Numbered from the stretch's first letter, positions 9,410 to 17,432 are shown. The stretch is 64,000 nt of DNA from CBDCUC01 sp965222485 (GCA_965222485.1 CBDCUC010000030.1:248001-312000); one strand, 5' to 3'. Made by a program: numbers and translations. The notes: generated by a model not told the origin, from the letters alone.

Positions 9410-9583
9410 CCATCCTTCTTGGTTCGCGGTCACACAGCCATCTATCGCATCATTGCACGCAGTGCAGCGTACCATTCCATACGCATTCGGGTCATTTCAA
9501 GTGAGGACCTGTGCACAATTTCGTTCTGTGATGTGTCGGGTAAAATTTCGGCCCGCATCCGGCTGCCTAGCGGGTTTTTTGCC

Positions 9584-9700
9584 TCAACGGGCGCCTAGCA
9601 ACTCACGCATCAATGCCATATTCGCTGCGTCCATAACGACCAGCCAAAAGATGCTAGCGACAATGACGCCCGCCATAAACCACACAAACTTCTGTCCCAT
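9584..9700 (-). CDS. Small 38-residue membrane peptide
   Basis: A short frame reading MGQKFVWFMAGVIVASIFWL at the start and MDAANMALMRELLGAR at the end. It has one hydrophobic helix (about residues 5-23), a basic N-terminus and an amphipathic tail. A good ribosome site (GAGGA, 9 bases before the ATG) precedes it. It begins 38 bases after the patatin stop and lies 174 bases before the L,D-transpeptidase start on the same strand. I do not recognise the family. It could be a single-pass regulator or anchor acting with its envelope neighbours. A chance frame is possible but less likely, given the ribosome site and the clean helix. Confidence 0.62.
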   Translation of the reverse strand: MGQKFVWFMAGVIVASIFWLVVMDAANMALMRELLGAR

Positions 9701-9738
9701 TGCGTATGTTCCTCAATGTTTGCGTGTTATTCGCGTGC

Positions 9739-10950
9739 TCAAATTCCAGGTGGCTTCTTCTTCCATTTGTAGCCTTCACGGGCAACCTTCTCACCTAATG
9801 CGAACAATTGGCCCATATACTGCCGATCGAAGGCTTCTTTGCTGTCGGCGGTGAAGTCGCGAGGGATTCCTGCAAGATTGAAATCGATCTTGTTTTCTTT
9901 TGCCCGCAAGTAAATTTTGATGAGATCGCCTTCGGTTTGCTGCCTGATGAGAGTCGAGATGGACCGGCCGGCAATTTCCAGCGTAGTCCCTTTTACGCTT
10001 TTGGGGCTTGGCGCGGTCTTTGAGTTGGCGATAACGAAGATGCGGCGCTTCCAGCTCCTGCCCATCTTCTTGTCCAGTTTGCGTATATCGATATGTAACG
10101 GAAGCAGGAAGGCATTGTCTGTCGTGCCTCCGTCGACGTGCATTTCCTCAAAGGTGTTGCCACCAGATTCGACTTTTATGAAGACGGGTGGAAAGACGCC
10201 GGGAATGGATGCGGAGGCCAACAGGACCTTGCGAAACAGTTCAAGGGCACGGTCATTGTTCTTGGAGGCAATACCGCCCATGTCCCATATGACCGGTCTT
10301 TCTTGATCGAGATTTGTGGTTCCGACGAGTAGCCGCCGGCCTTTGCGATGTTCGCGGGCGATTTCAGCAAGAAATGCTCGATCGACATAACGCGCGATGA
10401 GTTCTGCTAGCGGTTTTGAGCTGGACAACGCATCGCCGCCGAGCAGCCCTGCCAGCACCTGAGGCTGTAGCAGATCCTTCGTCGAGTAGAGGGTATAAAG
10501 TTCCTTGAGCTGTTTGTCGTAGGCGGGCCCGAGGAAGGCAAACGGCGCCATCAGGGCGCCCGTGCTCACGCCGCTGACAATTTCAAAGGTTGGCCGTTTT
10601 CCGGTGGCGCTCCACCCATTGAGGAAGCCGGCACCAAATGCGCCATCGGAGCCCCCGCCGGACAAGGCCAACATATACATTGTGTGGTTCTTGCGCTTAG
10701 CGATCTGCGGCCTGTTCTTGAGAATCTGTTTTTGGCGCTTTGCCGCCAGTTCGTCCAAGTTTGCAATTGGCACATCGCCCCAAATGCGAACCTGGTCGAG
10801 CCCTTTCACATGTACCTTGTCCACAAGCGCTGCCGGCACGGCGTTACGCAAGTCGGCGGCACACGCGCTCAAAAAGGCGAGCGCGAAAAAAAATGCCATC
10901 AGCAAGCTGAGGGCTTGTCCTGCTCTATGCGATGGGCTGCGGTCGTACAC
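9739..10950 (-). CDS. Patatin-like phospholipase lipoprotein
   Basis: Predicted outer-membrane or periplasmic lipoprotein with a patatin acyl-hydrolase domain (403 residues). The signal peptide ends in a lipobox with Cys30 (LSAC). The patatin signatures are present in order: the oxyanion loop ALSGGGSDGAFGAG (95-108), the nucleophile elbow GVSTG with Ser129, and the DGG motif with Asp273, which complete the Ser-Asp dyad. The family hydrolyses phospholipid or other acyl esters; the natural substrate is unknown. It is followed on the same strand by a 38-residue membrane peptide and an L,D-transpeptidase gene, which suggests a shared envelope role. Confidence 0.88.
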   Translation of the reverse strand: MYDRSPSHRAGQALSLLMAFFFALAFLSACAADLRNAVPAALVDKVHVKGLDQVRIWGDVPIANLDELAAKRQKQILKNRPQIAKRKNHTMYMLALSGGGSDGAFGAGFLNGWSATGKRPTFEIVSGVSTGALMAPFAFLGPAYDKQLKELYTLYSTKDLLQPQVLAGLLGGDALSSSKPLAELIARYVDRAFLAEIAREHRKGRRLLVGTTNLDQERPVIWDMGGIASKNNDRALELFRKVLLASASIPGVFPPVFIKVESGGNTFEEMHVDGGTTDNAFLLPLHIDIRKLDKKMGRSWKRRIFVIANSKTAPSPKSVKGTTLEIAGRSISTLIRQQTEGDLIKIYLRAKENKIDFNLAGIPRDFTADSKEAFDRQYMGQLFALGEKVAREGYKWKKKPPGI

Positions 10951-11183
10951 TCAAGATGTCCCGTGCTGTCAGAGGCAGGCGCGGACAGGCGTCCTCAGGG
11001 GTACCCCTGTTCGTGTCTTGTCGTCCAACAGGATAGTCAAAGATTGATTATATCGCCCCTTAGGTTATCGCCTCGATGGCGATCAGAATTAAGGCATTCG
11101 GGCAGGGCGCGGGCGGCGCATTGCCATATCACCGCTGACCGCCGGTCGCAGGCGGTAATGGCGGAAATGTTGCTGGAGGTTAA

Positions 11184-11259
11184 TGGTGCCGGCTGAGAGG
11201 CTCGAACTCCCGACCCCCTGATTACAAATCAGGTGCTCTACCAGCTGAGCTAAGCCGGC
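11184..11259 (-). tRNA. tRNA-Thr (anticodon UGU)
   Basis: Complete cloverleaf of 76 bases on the minus strand with encoded CCA. The acceptor stem GCCGGCT pairs with AGCCGGC. The D arm reads GCTCAGCTGGTAGAGC, the anticodon loop TTTGTAA gives UGU, and the T arm holds GTTCGAG. It reads threonine ACN codons, chiefly ACA. It lies alone between the patatin gene and a small secreted protein. Confidence 0.95.
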
Positions 11260-11293
11260 ACGGGGCGCAATGTGCTGCCCGTGATTGGGGCGG

Positions 11294-11322
11294 GTTATAT
11301 CGCCTTGAAGAAGATTGTGCCA
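11294..11322 (-). promoter_or_regulatory. Candidate promoter for tRNA-Thr
   Basis: On the minus strand TGGCAC (11322-11317), a 17-base spacer and TATAAC (11299-11294) lie about 35 bases before the tRNA 5' end. The -10 box is good and the -35 box is weak. Confidence 0.35.
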
Positions 11323-11502
11323 GTGCCTTTCAACAGGTGCTTCGTTGGCGGTAGGTCTGCCACCACTGGGGTAGAGTTTGAGGCGCCGGCCCACGTGCAT
11401 CATGTGGTCAATAGCTGGCGGGATTTAAGGGAACATTATGCTTTTTCGGTAATTTTCAGCTAAGGTTTCAAGCCGTAGGGCTTGGTTTTTTAGGAGTTGA
11501 GT

Positions 11503-11862
11503 ATGCGTCTGTTCAACATCTTGGCAGGGCTCGCCATTGTGGCCGTGGCCTGTGTCAGCCTGCCGTTTTCCGCCGAGGCCGGTCCGCGGACCTACAATCA
11601 TCCGCCAGGTTTTTCCTATAAAGCGCGCGCTTTGGCGCGTGGCTATTCTGCGGCTGATCCCTACTTTTATCGCTACGAGCCACGCGGCTATTATCCCTAT
11701 TACAACTCGCATTATTGGCGCCCTGCGCATGAGGTGCGCAAGAGCCGGCGCAAATACGTGCTGCCGCCCTACTACAAGGCGTGGGGCTACCCAAAGCGCA
11801 AGTACCGGCATGGTGCGTGGCACCGCAAGCACCACGGCCGCCACAGCCTAGGCCATTGGTAG
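11503..11862 (+). CDS. Secreted Tyr/Arg/His-rich protein of unknown function
   Basis: A 119-residue product with a clear Sec signal peptide (hydrophobic LAGLAIVAVACVSLPF, cleavage near AEA-G about residue 25). The mature part is very rich in tyrosine, arginine, histidine and proline (for example YEPRGYYPYYNSHYW). ATG 11503 was chosen because TAGGAG sits 6 bases upstream; a TTG at 11497 would overlap that spacing. No known domain is recognised. Such basic, aromatic periplasmic proteins are common in this order and mostly uncharacterised. The stop lies only 3 bases from the convergent rlmB stop. Confidence 0.75.
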   Translation: MRLFNILAGLAIVAVACVSLPFSAEAGPRTYNHPPGFSYKARALARGYSAADPYFYRYEPRGYYPYYNSHYWRPAHEVRKSRRKYVLPPYYKAWGYPKRKYRHGAWHRKHHGRHSLGHW

Positions 11863-11865
11863 AGA

Positions 11866-12717
11866 CTACTTCGCAGGCTGTCGCATCGCCGCAAGGTGGA
11901 GGCTGACAGCGGCCGCATTGGAGACGTTGAGGCTTGCCAGATCGCCTGTCGCCGATATCCGGCACAGGCGGTGGCAGGTCTCCATTGTGCGTTGACGCAG
12001 GCCCTTTCCTTCCGCGCCGAAAATGAGTGCTGCCGGCCGGTCGAAGGCTTCATCCTCAATCGCATGTTCGGCGGTGGCGTCCAGCCCGATCAGCGTTATG
12101 CCGTTGTCCGCAAGTGTTATGAGTGCGCGGGCGAGATTTTGCGCTAAGTGCACTGGAACAAGCTCAAGCGCACCTGATGCGGACTTGGCTAATGCGCCGT
12201 TCAATGGTGGGCTGTTACGGCGGGTGATAATGAGGCTGCTTGCTCCGAAGACGGCGCAAGAGCGCAAAACCGCACCGACGTTGTGCGGGTCGGTGACCTG
12301 ATCAAGGATTACAATGGGACCCTGCTCGTGGGCTCTCTCGGCGCACTCGGCAAGGTCAGGTTCCGGTAGCGGCGTTGTCTCAATCATGACGCCCTGGTGC
12401 ACAGTGTCAGGCCCGAGCATTTTGTCGAGCTGGCGGGGAACGACCTTTTGCGGTTCGATCTGCAGGTCGCGCGTGGTGAGGGCATCGGCGAGTTTGCGTT
12501 CGGCGTTTTCTGTAATGACTAGCGTGTGGAGCTTGCGCCTCGGGTTCAGAAGTGCGGCCCGTACGGCGTGGAGGCCAAACAGCGTGACGGTGTCCGGATC
12601 GTCAGGCGGCCGCCGGTTTGCCGCAGTTGCTGGTTGGCGCCCATGTTCCTGGCGGCGTTTATGGTATGGCGGTCGCGGTTTGCGGCCAGTGTTGGGTTTG
12701 CGCTTGTCCGCCGTCAT
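11866..12717 (-). CDS. rlmB: 23S rRNA (guanosine-2'-O)-methyltransferase, SpoU/TrmH family
   Basis: SAM-dependent 2'-O-methyltransferase of the trefoil-knot (SPOUT) class, probably acting on 23S rRNA G2251. The three SpoU motifs are present: DPHNVGAVLRS (motif 1), IFGAEGKGLR (motif 2) and SLNVSNAAAV (motif 3). An N-terminal substrate-binding domain (VTLFGLHAVRAALLNP) follows a basic, disordered first 40 residues. At 283 residues it is slightly longer than the E. coli enzyme because of that basic extension. A tRNA target is possible, but the domain layout favours RlmB. Confidence 0.88.
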   Translation of the reverse strand: MTADKRKPNTGRKPRPPYHKRRQEHGRQPATAANRRPPDDPDTVTLFGLHAVRAALLNPRRKLHTLVITENAERKLADALTTRDLQIEPQKVVPRQLDKMLGPDTVHQGVMIETTPLPEPDLAECAERAHEQGPIVILDQVTDPHNVGAVLRSCAVFGASSLIITRRNSPPLNGALAKSASGALELVPVHLAQNLARALITLADNGITLIGLDATAEHAIEDEAFDRPAALIFGAEGKGLRQRTMETCHRLCRISATGDLASLNVSNAAAVSLHLAAMRQPAK

Positions 12718-12918
12718 GATGCGATTTAGGGCCTATGCAATTGGTGGGTTGTTTAAGAGCGGCCGCCATTGGCGGCGAAAACCCGTCAGGGCGGCGGGCA
12801 CTGTGGCGGTCCCGTTACGGATTTGCAATTGACATCGGCGGCCTGGATCATCATAACGCGGGCTCAAGCCCCGCAGGCTTTCGATTGCGGGGCGTTTTTC
12901 TTTGCGCTCACGCCCGCC

Positions 12919-12948
12919 TTGACAAAGCGGGACAAGCGCAAATCATAC
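12919..12948 (+). promoter_or_regulatory. Candidate sigma70 promoter for tRNA-Tyr/tRNA-Gly
   Basis: TTGACA at 12919-12924, an 18-base spacer and TCATAC at 12943-12948, ending 15 bases before the tRNA-Tyr gene. The -35 box is a perfect consensus. It may also read on to tRNA-Gly. Confidence 0.55.
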
Positions 12949-12963
12949 GGACGGGCCCGTTTC

Positions 12964-13048
12964 GGAGGAGTGCCCGAGTGGCTAAAGGGGACGGACTGTA
13001 AATCCGTTGGCTATGCCTACGTTGGTTCGAATCCAACCTCCTCCACCA
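12964..13048 (+). tRNA. tRNA-Tyr (anticodon GUA)
   Basis: 85 bases with encoded CCA. The acceptor stem GGAGGAG pairs with CTCCTCC. The anticodon loop CTGTAAA gives GUA, the long variable arm typical of bacterial class II tRNA-Tyr is present, and the T arm holds GGTTCGAATCC. Preceded by a strong promoter candidate. Confidence 0.96.
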
Positions 13049-13212
13049 TATTTTGGGCTCACGGTGGCTGTTCTGCGCCGTGCGGCGCGGGCCACCTCCG
13101 ACGGGGCGGCGCACGTTTGGCACTGCCGATTCACGCCGCGTCAATAGCGACGCGATGATCGGGGTGCAGGCCGTCGGGTCGCTTTGCTCCTTGGCCCTTT
13201 GGGCCGAGTTAA

Positions 13213-13286
13213 GCGGGTATAGCACAATGGTAGTGCAGCAGCCTTCCAAGCTGAATACGCGGGTTCGATTCCCGCTACCCGCTCCA
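13213..13286 (+). tRNA. tRNA-Gly (anticodon UCC)
   Basis: 74 bases with encoded CCA. The acceptor stem GCGGGTA pairs with TACCCGC, the anticodon loop CTTCCAA gives UCC, and the T arm holds GGTTCGATTCC. It reads GGA/GGG glycine codons. It follows tRNA-Tyr by about 165 bases of non-coding sequence. Confidence 0.95.
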
Positions 13287-13670
13287 TAATTTGTCTCACG
13301 CAGCTAATCCTCGCTTGTCGCTCGGGCTGCTCCGACCTGGCGGCACAATGTGCCGGGTCGCGTTGCTCCCAGACTGCTGCGCAGTCGATTTCTTATGTCT
13401 GAGGTGTGCTAACCGGGCTGCGCCCGGCACGCTCCGGATGGGCGGCGCTGCTTTATTCTTGCGCCGACGCCGATGGCATCGTGCTGAAAGCGCGTCTCCG
13501 ACACAACGGCTGCCGGGGCGGCGGGAGTTTGCCCGCAAGTTTTGATTTGCTCTCGGGCTATTCCTCGCTCCGCTCGGGCCCGTGAGGCCGGCGACGGGTA
13601 CGCCTCCGGCTACACCCGCGCCGGGAAGTACCCACGGTGGTGGGGGAACCGCTGCAACCGTAGCGGCGAA

Positions 13671-13800
13671 TGATCCGGCACGCGGTGAGTTGACCGGCGC
13701 TGCGGTAGGCGGAGCCGTCGCAGTTGCCGCAAGAAAAAAGCTGCGGCGAGTGATCCGGCTGACGTCGAGTTGACCGCCGTCGCGGTAGCCGGAGGCGTCG
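13671..13800 (+). repeat. Two imperfect 50-base repeats with an 80-base period
   Basis: Bases 13671-13720 and 13751-13800 both run from TGATCCGGC through GAGTTGACCG to GCCGTCG/GGCGTCG with scattered differences. In plus-strand translation they encode related Ala/Val-rich units (DPARGELTGAAVGGAV and DPADVELTAVAVAGGV), but in two different frames. Between them lies A AAA AAG (13734-13740), a classic -1 slippery heptamer in the phase that would join the frames. This may be a decayed repeat gene or chance in GC-rich DNA. Confidence 0.5.
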
Positions 13801-13843
13801 TGATCGGCGCAGATTAGAAAAACTCCCCGTTTCACCAATCCTC

Positions 13844-13872
13844 TTGAACTGTTTTGCGCTTGGGCTTAGAGG
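13844..13872 (+). promoter_or_regulatory. Candidate promoter for the first tuf gene
   Basis: TTGAAC, a 17-base spacer and TAGAGG lie about 90 bases upstream of tuf. The -10 box is weak. Confidence 0.3.
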
Positions 13873-13962
13873 AACGGGCTGGATGAGGCGATGCCGGCCG
13901 CTTTATGACGCGCGGGGCTCGCCGGACAGTGACCAGTAGGAACGGACTTAAGGACGAAGTCG

Positions 13963-15153
13963 ATGGCGAAGGCAAAATTCGAGCGAACGAAGCCCCACTG
14001 CAACATCGGAACGATCGGTCATGTTGATCATGGCAAGACGTCATTGACGGCAGCGATCACGAAGGTTCTGGCTGAGGCTGGCAAGTCTGAAGCCGTTGCC
14101 TTTGAAAACATCGACAAGGCGCCTGAAGAGCGTGAGCGCGGTATTACGATTTCGACGGCTCACGTTGAGTATGAGACGGACAATCGTCACTACGCGCACG
14201 TGGACTGCCCAGGCCATGCTGACTACGTGAAGAACATGATCACGGGTGCAGCGCAGATGGATGGTGCGATCCTGGTTGTGTCGGCCGCCGACGGGCCGAT
14301 GCCGCAGACGCGCGAGCACATTCTTCTGGCGCGCCAGGTGGGCGTTCCGGCTCTTGTGGTGTTCCTGAACAAAGTGGACATGGTCGACGACGAGGAGCTT
14401 TTGGAGCTTGTCGAGATGGAGGTTCGCGAGCTTCTGTCTTCGTATCAGTTCCCAGGCGACGACATTCCTGTTGTGCGCGGGTCCGCGCTTGCAGCGCTAG
14501 AAGACAAGACACCTGAGATCGGTAAGGACGCGATTTTGAAGCTGATGGAGGAGGTTGATGCCTTCATCCCGACGCCTGATCGTCCGAAGGATCAGCCGTT
14601 CCTGATGCCGATCGAGGATGTGTTCTCGATTTCGGGGCGCGGTACGGTTGTGACGGGCCGTGTTGAGCGTGGTGAAGTGAAGGTCGGCGAGGAAGTTGAG
14701 ATCGTCGGTATCCGGGATACGCAGAAGACGACGGTTACGGGTATCGAGATGTTCCGCAAGATCCTTGATTCTGCGGAAGCAGGCGACAATGCGGGCGTTC
14801 TTCTGCGCGGCACGAAGCGTGAAGACGTTGAGCGCGGCCAGGTTCTTGTGAAGCCTGGTTCAGTGACACCGCATAAGAAGTTCAAGGCTGAGGCTTACAT
14901 CCTGACGAAGGAAGAGGGTGGGCGTCATACGCCGTTTTTCACGAACTATCGTCCTCAGTTTTACTTCCGGACGACGGACGTGACGGGTGTTTGCACGCTT
15001 CCTGAGGGCACGGAGATGGTTATGCCGGGCGACAACGTCTCGATGGATGTTGAGCTGATCACACCGATTGCGATGGAAGAAAAGCTTCGCTTCGCAATCC
15101 GTGAAGGCGGCCGCACCGTCGGTGCCGGCGTCGTCGCAAGCATTACTGAGTAA
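13963..15153 (+). CDS. tuf: Elongation factor Tu, copy 1
   Basis: GTPase carrying aminoacyl-tRNA to the ribosomal A site. The 396-residue protein has GHVDHGKTSL (P-loop, 19-28), DCPGHADYVKNM and NKVDMVDD, then the two beta-barrel domains ending VGAGVVASITE. The protein and, as far as I can read, the DNA are identical to the copy at 32286-33476 from ATG to TAA, with unrelated flanks. This copy stands apart from the str operon, between tRNA-Gly and ybjQ. That is a common alphaproteobacterial layout, with tRNA-Trp and secE-nusG following. Confidence 0.98.
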   Translation: MAKAKFERTKPHCNIGTIGHVDHGKTSLTAAITKVLAEAGKSEAVAFENIDKAPEERERGITISTAHVEYETDNRHYAHVDCPGHADYVKNMITGAAQMDGAILVVSAADGPMPQTREHILLARQVGVPALVVFLNKVDMVDDEELLELVEMEVRELLSSYQFPGDDIPVVRGSALAALEDKTPEIGKDAILKLMEEVDAFIPTPDRPKDQPFLMPIEDVFSISGRGTVVTGRVERGEVKVGEEVEIVGIRDTQKTTVTGIEMFRKILDSAEAGDNAGVLLRGTKREDVERGQVLVKPGSVTPHKKFKAEAYILTKEEGGRHTPFFTNYRPQFYFRTTDVTGVCTLPEGTEMVMPGDNVSMDVELITPIAMEEKLRFAIREGGRTVGAGVVASITE

Positions 15154-15283
15154 AGATAGGTCGGCGGGCTGGCAGGATAGCGGCCGCGCATGGCCAAAAT
15201 TTCACCAGGCCTTGCGATCTCGGGTGGCTGGGGCCAAATAGCGAGCGTGTTGCGAAGCTATCGATGGAACAGGAGGCCTGCCC

Positions 15284-15604
15284 TTGATCGTTGTGACGAC
15301 GAATGAGCTGCCCGGATACCGTATCGTCAAATATCTGGGTGTTGCTCGGGGTATTTCGGTGCGGTCTAGGGGGCTTGCGGGCAATATCGGTGCCTCGATC
15401 CAAATCCTGTTTGGCGGCAACATCTCTCTTTACGGCAAGCTTGCGGAACAAGCGCGCAAAGAGGCTTTCGATCTGTTGATCCAGGAGGCGGAAGCCAGGG
15501 GCGCCAACGCGGTGCTGGCGATGCGCTACGATGCCAATGAAATGGCTGCGGCCGTGACGGAGGTTTTGGCCTACGGAACGGCGTGTGTGGTGGAGCCTGT
15601 TTGA
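15284..15604 (+). CDS. YbjQ family (UPF0145) protein
   Basis: A 106-residue protein matching the YbjQ/UPF0145 family throughout: TTNELPGYRIVKYLGVARG at the start, then ARKEAFDLLIQEAEARGANAVLAMRYDANEM, and a short ending with YGTACVV. Family members are small pentamer-forming proteins of unclear function, sometimes called heavy-metal binding. No metal-ligand cluster is obvious here. The start is TTG at 15284, supported by AGGAGG 7 bases upstream. It sits between tuf and tRNA-Trp and may be read through from tuf. Confidence 0.85.
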   Translation: MIVVTTNELPGYRIVKYLGVARGISVRSRGLAGNIGASIQILFGGNISLYGKLAEQARKEAFDLLIQEAEARGANAVLAMRYDANEMAAAVTEVLAYGTACVVEPV

Positions 15605-15710
15605 GCACGGAACGGGTCGCTGATTGTCGTTCCGAGACCCTCCGGAATGTAGGCGCAAGTCGTCCTGTGGTGCCTATTTGTCACAATCAAGCGAAAACTG
15701 AAAGAACTGA

Positions 15711-15739
15711 GTGACAAGCTGGGTAAGTTCGGCTAAACG
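15711..15739 (+). promoter_or_regulatory. Candidate promoter for tRNA-Trp-secE-nusG
   Basis: GTGACA, a 17-base spacer and TAAACG end 56 bases before tRNA-Trp. Both boxes are imperfect. Confidence 0.35.
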
Positions 15740-15795
15740 TGCCACTCCCCGGGATAGGGTTTGCACGCCGGCGTGTGCCATTTCGAGGGCGATCT

Positions 15796-15871
15796 AGGGG
15801 TGTAGCTCAATTGGTAGAGCGTCGGTCTCCAAAACCGAAGGTTGGGGGTTCGAGACCCTCCGCCCCTGCCA
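15796..15871 (+). tRNA. tRNA-Trp (anticodon CCA)
   Basis: 76 bases with encoded CCA. The acceptor stem AGGGGTG pairs with CGCCCCT, the anticodon loop CTCCAAA gives CCA, and the T arm holds GGTTCGAGACC. It lies directly upstream of secE, the usual bacterial arrangement. Confidence 0.96.
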
Positions 15872-15974
15872 CGCTATTTTGGGGGCGGGTTCGTAAATGA
15901 GGGCGGCGAATTCGTTGAACGGCCGAATGCAAGACGCACGCGGCCGTATTGGCATGCCCTGGGATTGACGGTTC

Positions 15975-16172
15975 ATGGCATCAACTAATCCGTTTCAGTT
16001 TATCCAAGAAGTTCGGCAAGAAGTGGCAAAGGTCACTTGGCCGTCCTGGAAAGAAGTCTGGGTCACAACCGTGATGGTTCTGATCATGGTGACGCTCGCA
16101 GCGATCTTTTTCATGATTTCAGATCAGATCCTGAGTGCGTTCGTACGCATGATACTCGATCTGGGAAGCTGA
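15975..16172 (+). CDS. secE: Preprotein translocase subunit SecE
   Basis: Small essential subunit of the SecYEG channel, 65 residues. This is the short single-helix form: an amphipathic segment FIQEVRQEVAKVTWPSWKEV followed by one membrane helix (about residues 32-52). The KVTWPSWKEV motif is the SecE signature. It is followed by nusG after 68 bases, as in most bacteria. Confidence 0.95.
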   Translation: MASTNPFQFIQEVRQEVAKVTWPSWKEVWVTTVMVLIMVTLAAIFFMISDQILSAFVRMILDLGS

Positions 16173-16240
16173 TGACAGGGATTGACGGCGTAGACCCGGT
16201 GTCGAGCGAACCACTTAAGGCGATAAACAGAGACGGACTG

Positions 16241-16777
16241 ATGGCCAAGCGCTGGTACATTGTGCATGCCTATACAAACTTCGAGCGCAAGGTCGCTGAC
16301 GCCATCAAGGAACGGGCGAAGGCGGAAGGTCTTGAGGGCTTGTTTGATGAGGTGCTCGTTCCAACCGAGGAAGTCATCGAGGTTAAGCGGGGCCGGAAGG
16401 TGCAGACGGAGCGGAAGTTCCTCCCCGGTTATGTACTCGTCAAGATGCAGATGACCGATCCTGCATTCTTGCTGATCAAGAATACACCGAAGGTGACGGG
16501 CTTTCTGGGTGCTGACAATAAGCCCATGCCGATCTCGGACGAAGAGGCGATGCGCATCCTCAATCAGGTCGAGGAGGGCGTGGAGCGGCCCAAACCGATG
16601 ATTACGTTTGAGGTTGGAGAGCAGGTGAAGGTCGCCGACGGCCCATTCGCCTCCTTCAGCGGCCACGTGGAAGAGGTCGACGAGGAGCGGGCGCGGCTCA
16701 AAGTGGCGGTATCGATTTTCGGCAGGCCGACGCCGGTGGAGTTGGAGTTCGGTCAGGTGGAGAAGATCGCGAACTGA
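16241..16777 (+). CDS. nusG: Transcription termination/antitermination protein NusG
   Basis: RNA polymerase-binding elongation factor that links transcription with Rho and with ribosomes. The 178-residue protein has the NGN domain (KRWYIVHAYTNFERKVAD at the start, PGYVLVKMQM in the middle) and the C-terminal KOW domain (VKVADGPFASFSGHVEEV). ATG 16241 is chosen because it gives the standard MAKRWYIVHAY start. An in-frame ATG at 16172 overlapping the secE stop would add 23 residues not typical of the family. Confidence 0.96.
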   Translation: MAKRWYIVHAYTNFERKVADAIKERAKAEGLEGLFDEVLVPTEEVIEVKRGRKVQTERKFLPGYVLVKMQMTDPAFLLIKNTPKVTGFLGADNKPMPISDEEAMRILNQVEEGVERPKPMITFEVGEQVKVADGPFASFSGHVEEVDEERARLKVAVSIFGRPTPVELEFGQVEKIAN

Positions 16778-16961
16778 TCGATTGTTCGCATTGCCGTTCG
16801 TGGGTAGCGGTGGGCGAAGCGAAGGAATTCCGGTGCGAAATGTGCCGGGTGTTGTGTGAGGTCAGGTCCGGTTGGACATGATCGCACGTCACTGGTGCGG
16901 GAGGGAGAGTGCAGACCGGGCGTTGTTCGGATGTTGCTCACCCGCTTGAACCGCTAACCCT

Positions 16962-16980
16962 GGGAAGGCCATGCCTTCCT
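16962..16980 (+). promoter_or_regulatory. Hairpin in the rplK leader
   Basis: GGAAGGC, the loop CAT and GCCTTCC form a 7-base-pair stem plus a G-T closing pair, about 20 bases before rplK. The rplKA mRNA leader is where ribosomal protein L1 binds to repress its own operon in other bacteria. This hairpin is a candidate for part of that site. Confidence 0.4.
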
Positions 16981-16999
16981 GTAATGCATAGGGGACGTA

Positions 17000-17428
17000 A
17001 TGGCCAAGAAGATTGATGGCTATATCAACCTGCAGGTACCTGCAGGCAAAGCCAATCCGGCACCTCCGATCGGGCCCGCGCTCGGTCAGCGCGGTGTCAA
17101 CATCATGGAGTTCTGCAAGGCGTTCAACGCCAAGACCAAGGATGTCGAGCCGGATACGCCGATACCGGTGAAGATCACGGTTTATACAGATCGCTCTTTC
17201 TCGTTTGAGATGAAGACGCCGCCTGCCTCCTTCTATTTGAAGAAGGCGGCGAAGATTAGTTCAGGCTCGAAAGAGCCGGGCCGTTCGGTTGCCGGCAAGG
17301 TGACGATGGATCAGGTGCGTGAGATCGCCAAGATGAAGATGGCCGATCTTAATTCCGACGATGTGGAGCAGGCTGCTCGCATCATTGCAGGCTCGGCCCG
17401 TTCGATGGGCCTGACGGTGGTGGAGTAG
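17000..17428 (+). CDS. rplK: 50S ribosomal protein L11
   Basis: Forms the GTPase-associated centre with 23S rRNA and L10-L12. The 142-residue protein shows the N-terminal GKANPAPPIGPALGQRGVNI signature and the C-terminal rRNA-binding domain with KMADLNSDDVEQAARIIAG. The region after nusG is about 220 bases and carries a leader hairpin. It is followed by rplA after 4 bases. Confidence 0.98.
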   Translation: MAKKIDGYINLQVPAGKANPAPPIGPALGQRGVNIMEFCKAFNAKTKDVEPDTPIPVKITVYTDRSFSFEMKTPPASFYLKKAAKISSGSKEPGRSVAGKVTMDQVREIAKMKMADLNSDDVEQAARIIAGSARSMGLTVVE

Positions 17429-17432
17429 GATC

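Larger units (their letters stand above)
13287..13962 (+). other. GC-rich non-coding stretch before tuf
   Basis: About 675 bases with no convincing gene. Frames on both strands translate to low-complexity Arg/Ala/Gly/Pro sequence without ribosome sites or recognisable domains. The stretch holds an imperfect 80-base-period repeat (annotated separately) and a weak promoter candidate close to tuf. Confidence 0.6.

Noticed and set aside
9410..9475. Longer start for the L,D-transpeptidase (to 9475)
   Set aside because: The extra 22 residues would put a Cys-rich hydrophilic stretch before the signal peptide and ignore the ribosome site just before ATG 9409.
13291..13838. Overlapping frames on both strands between tRNA-Gly and tuf
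   Set aside because: They give low-complexity Arg/Ala/Pro sequence, have no ribosome sites and overlap each other on opposite strands. Treated as non-coding apart from the repeat noted.
16037..16240. N-terminal extensions of nusG (to 16037 or to ATG 16172)
   Set aside because: The longer frame overlaps secE, and the ATG at 16172 would add 23 residues not found at the start of NusG proteins. ATG 16241 gives the standard start.
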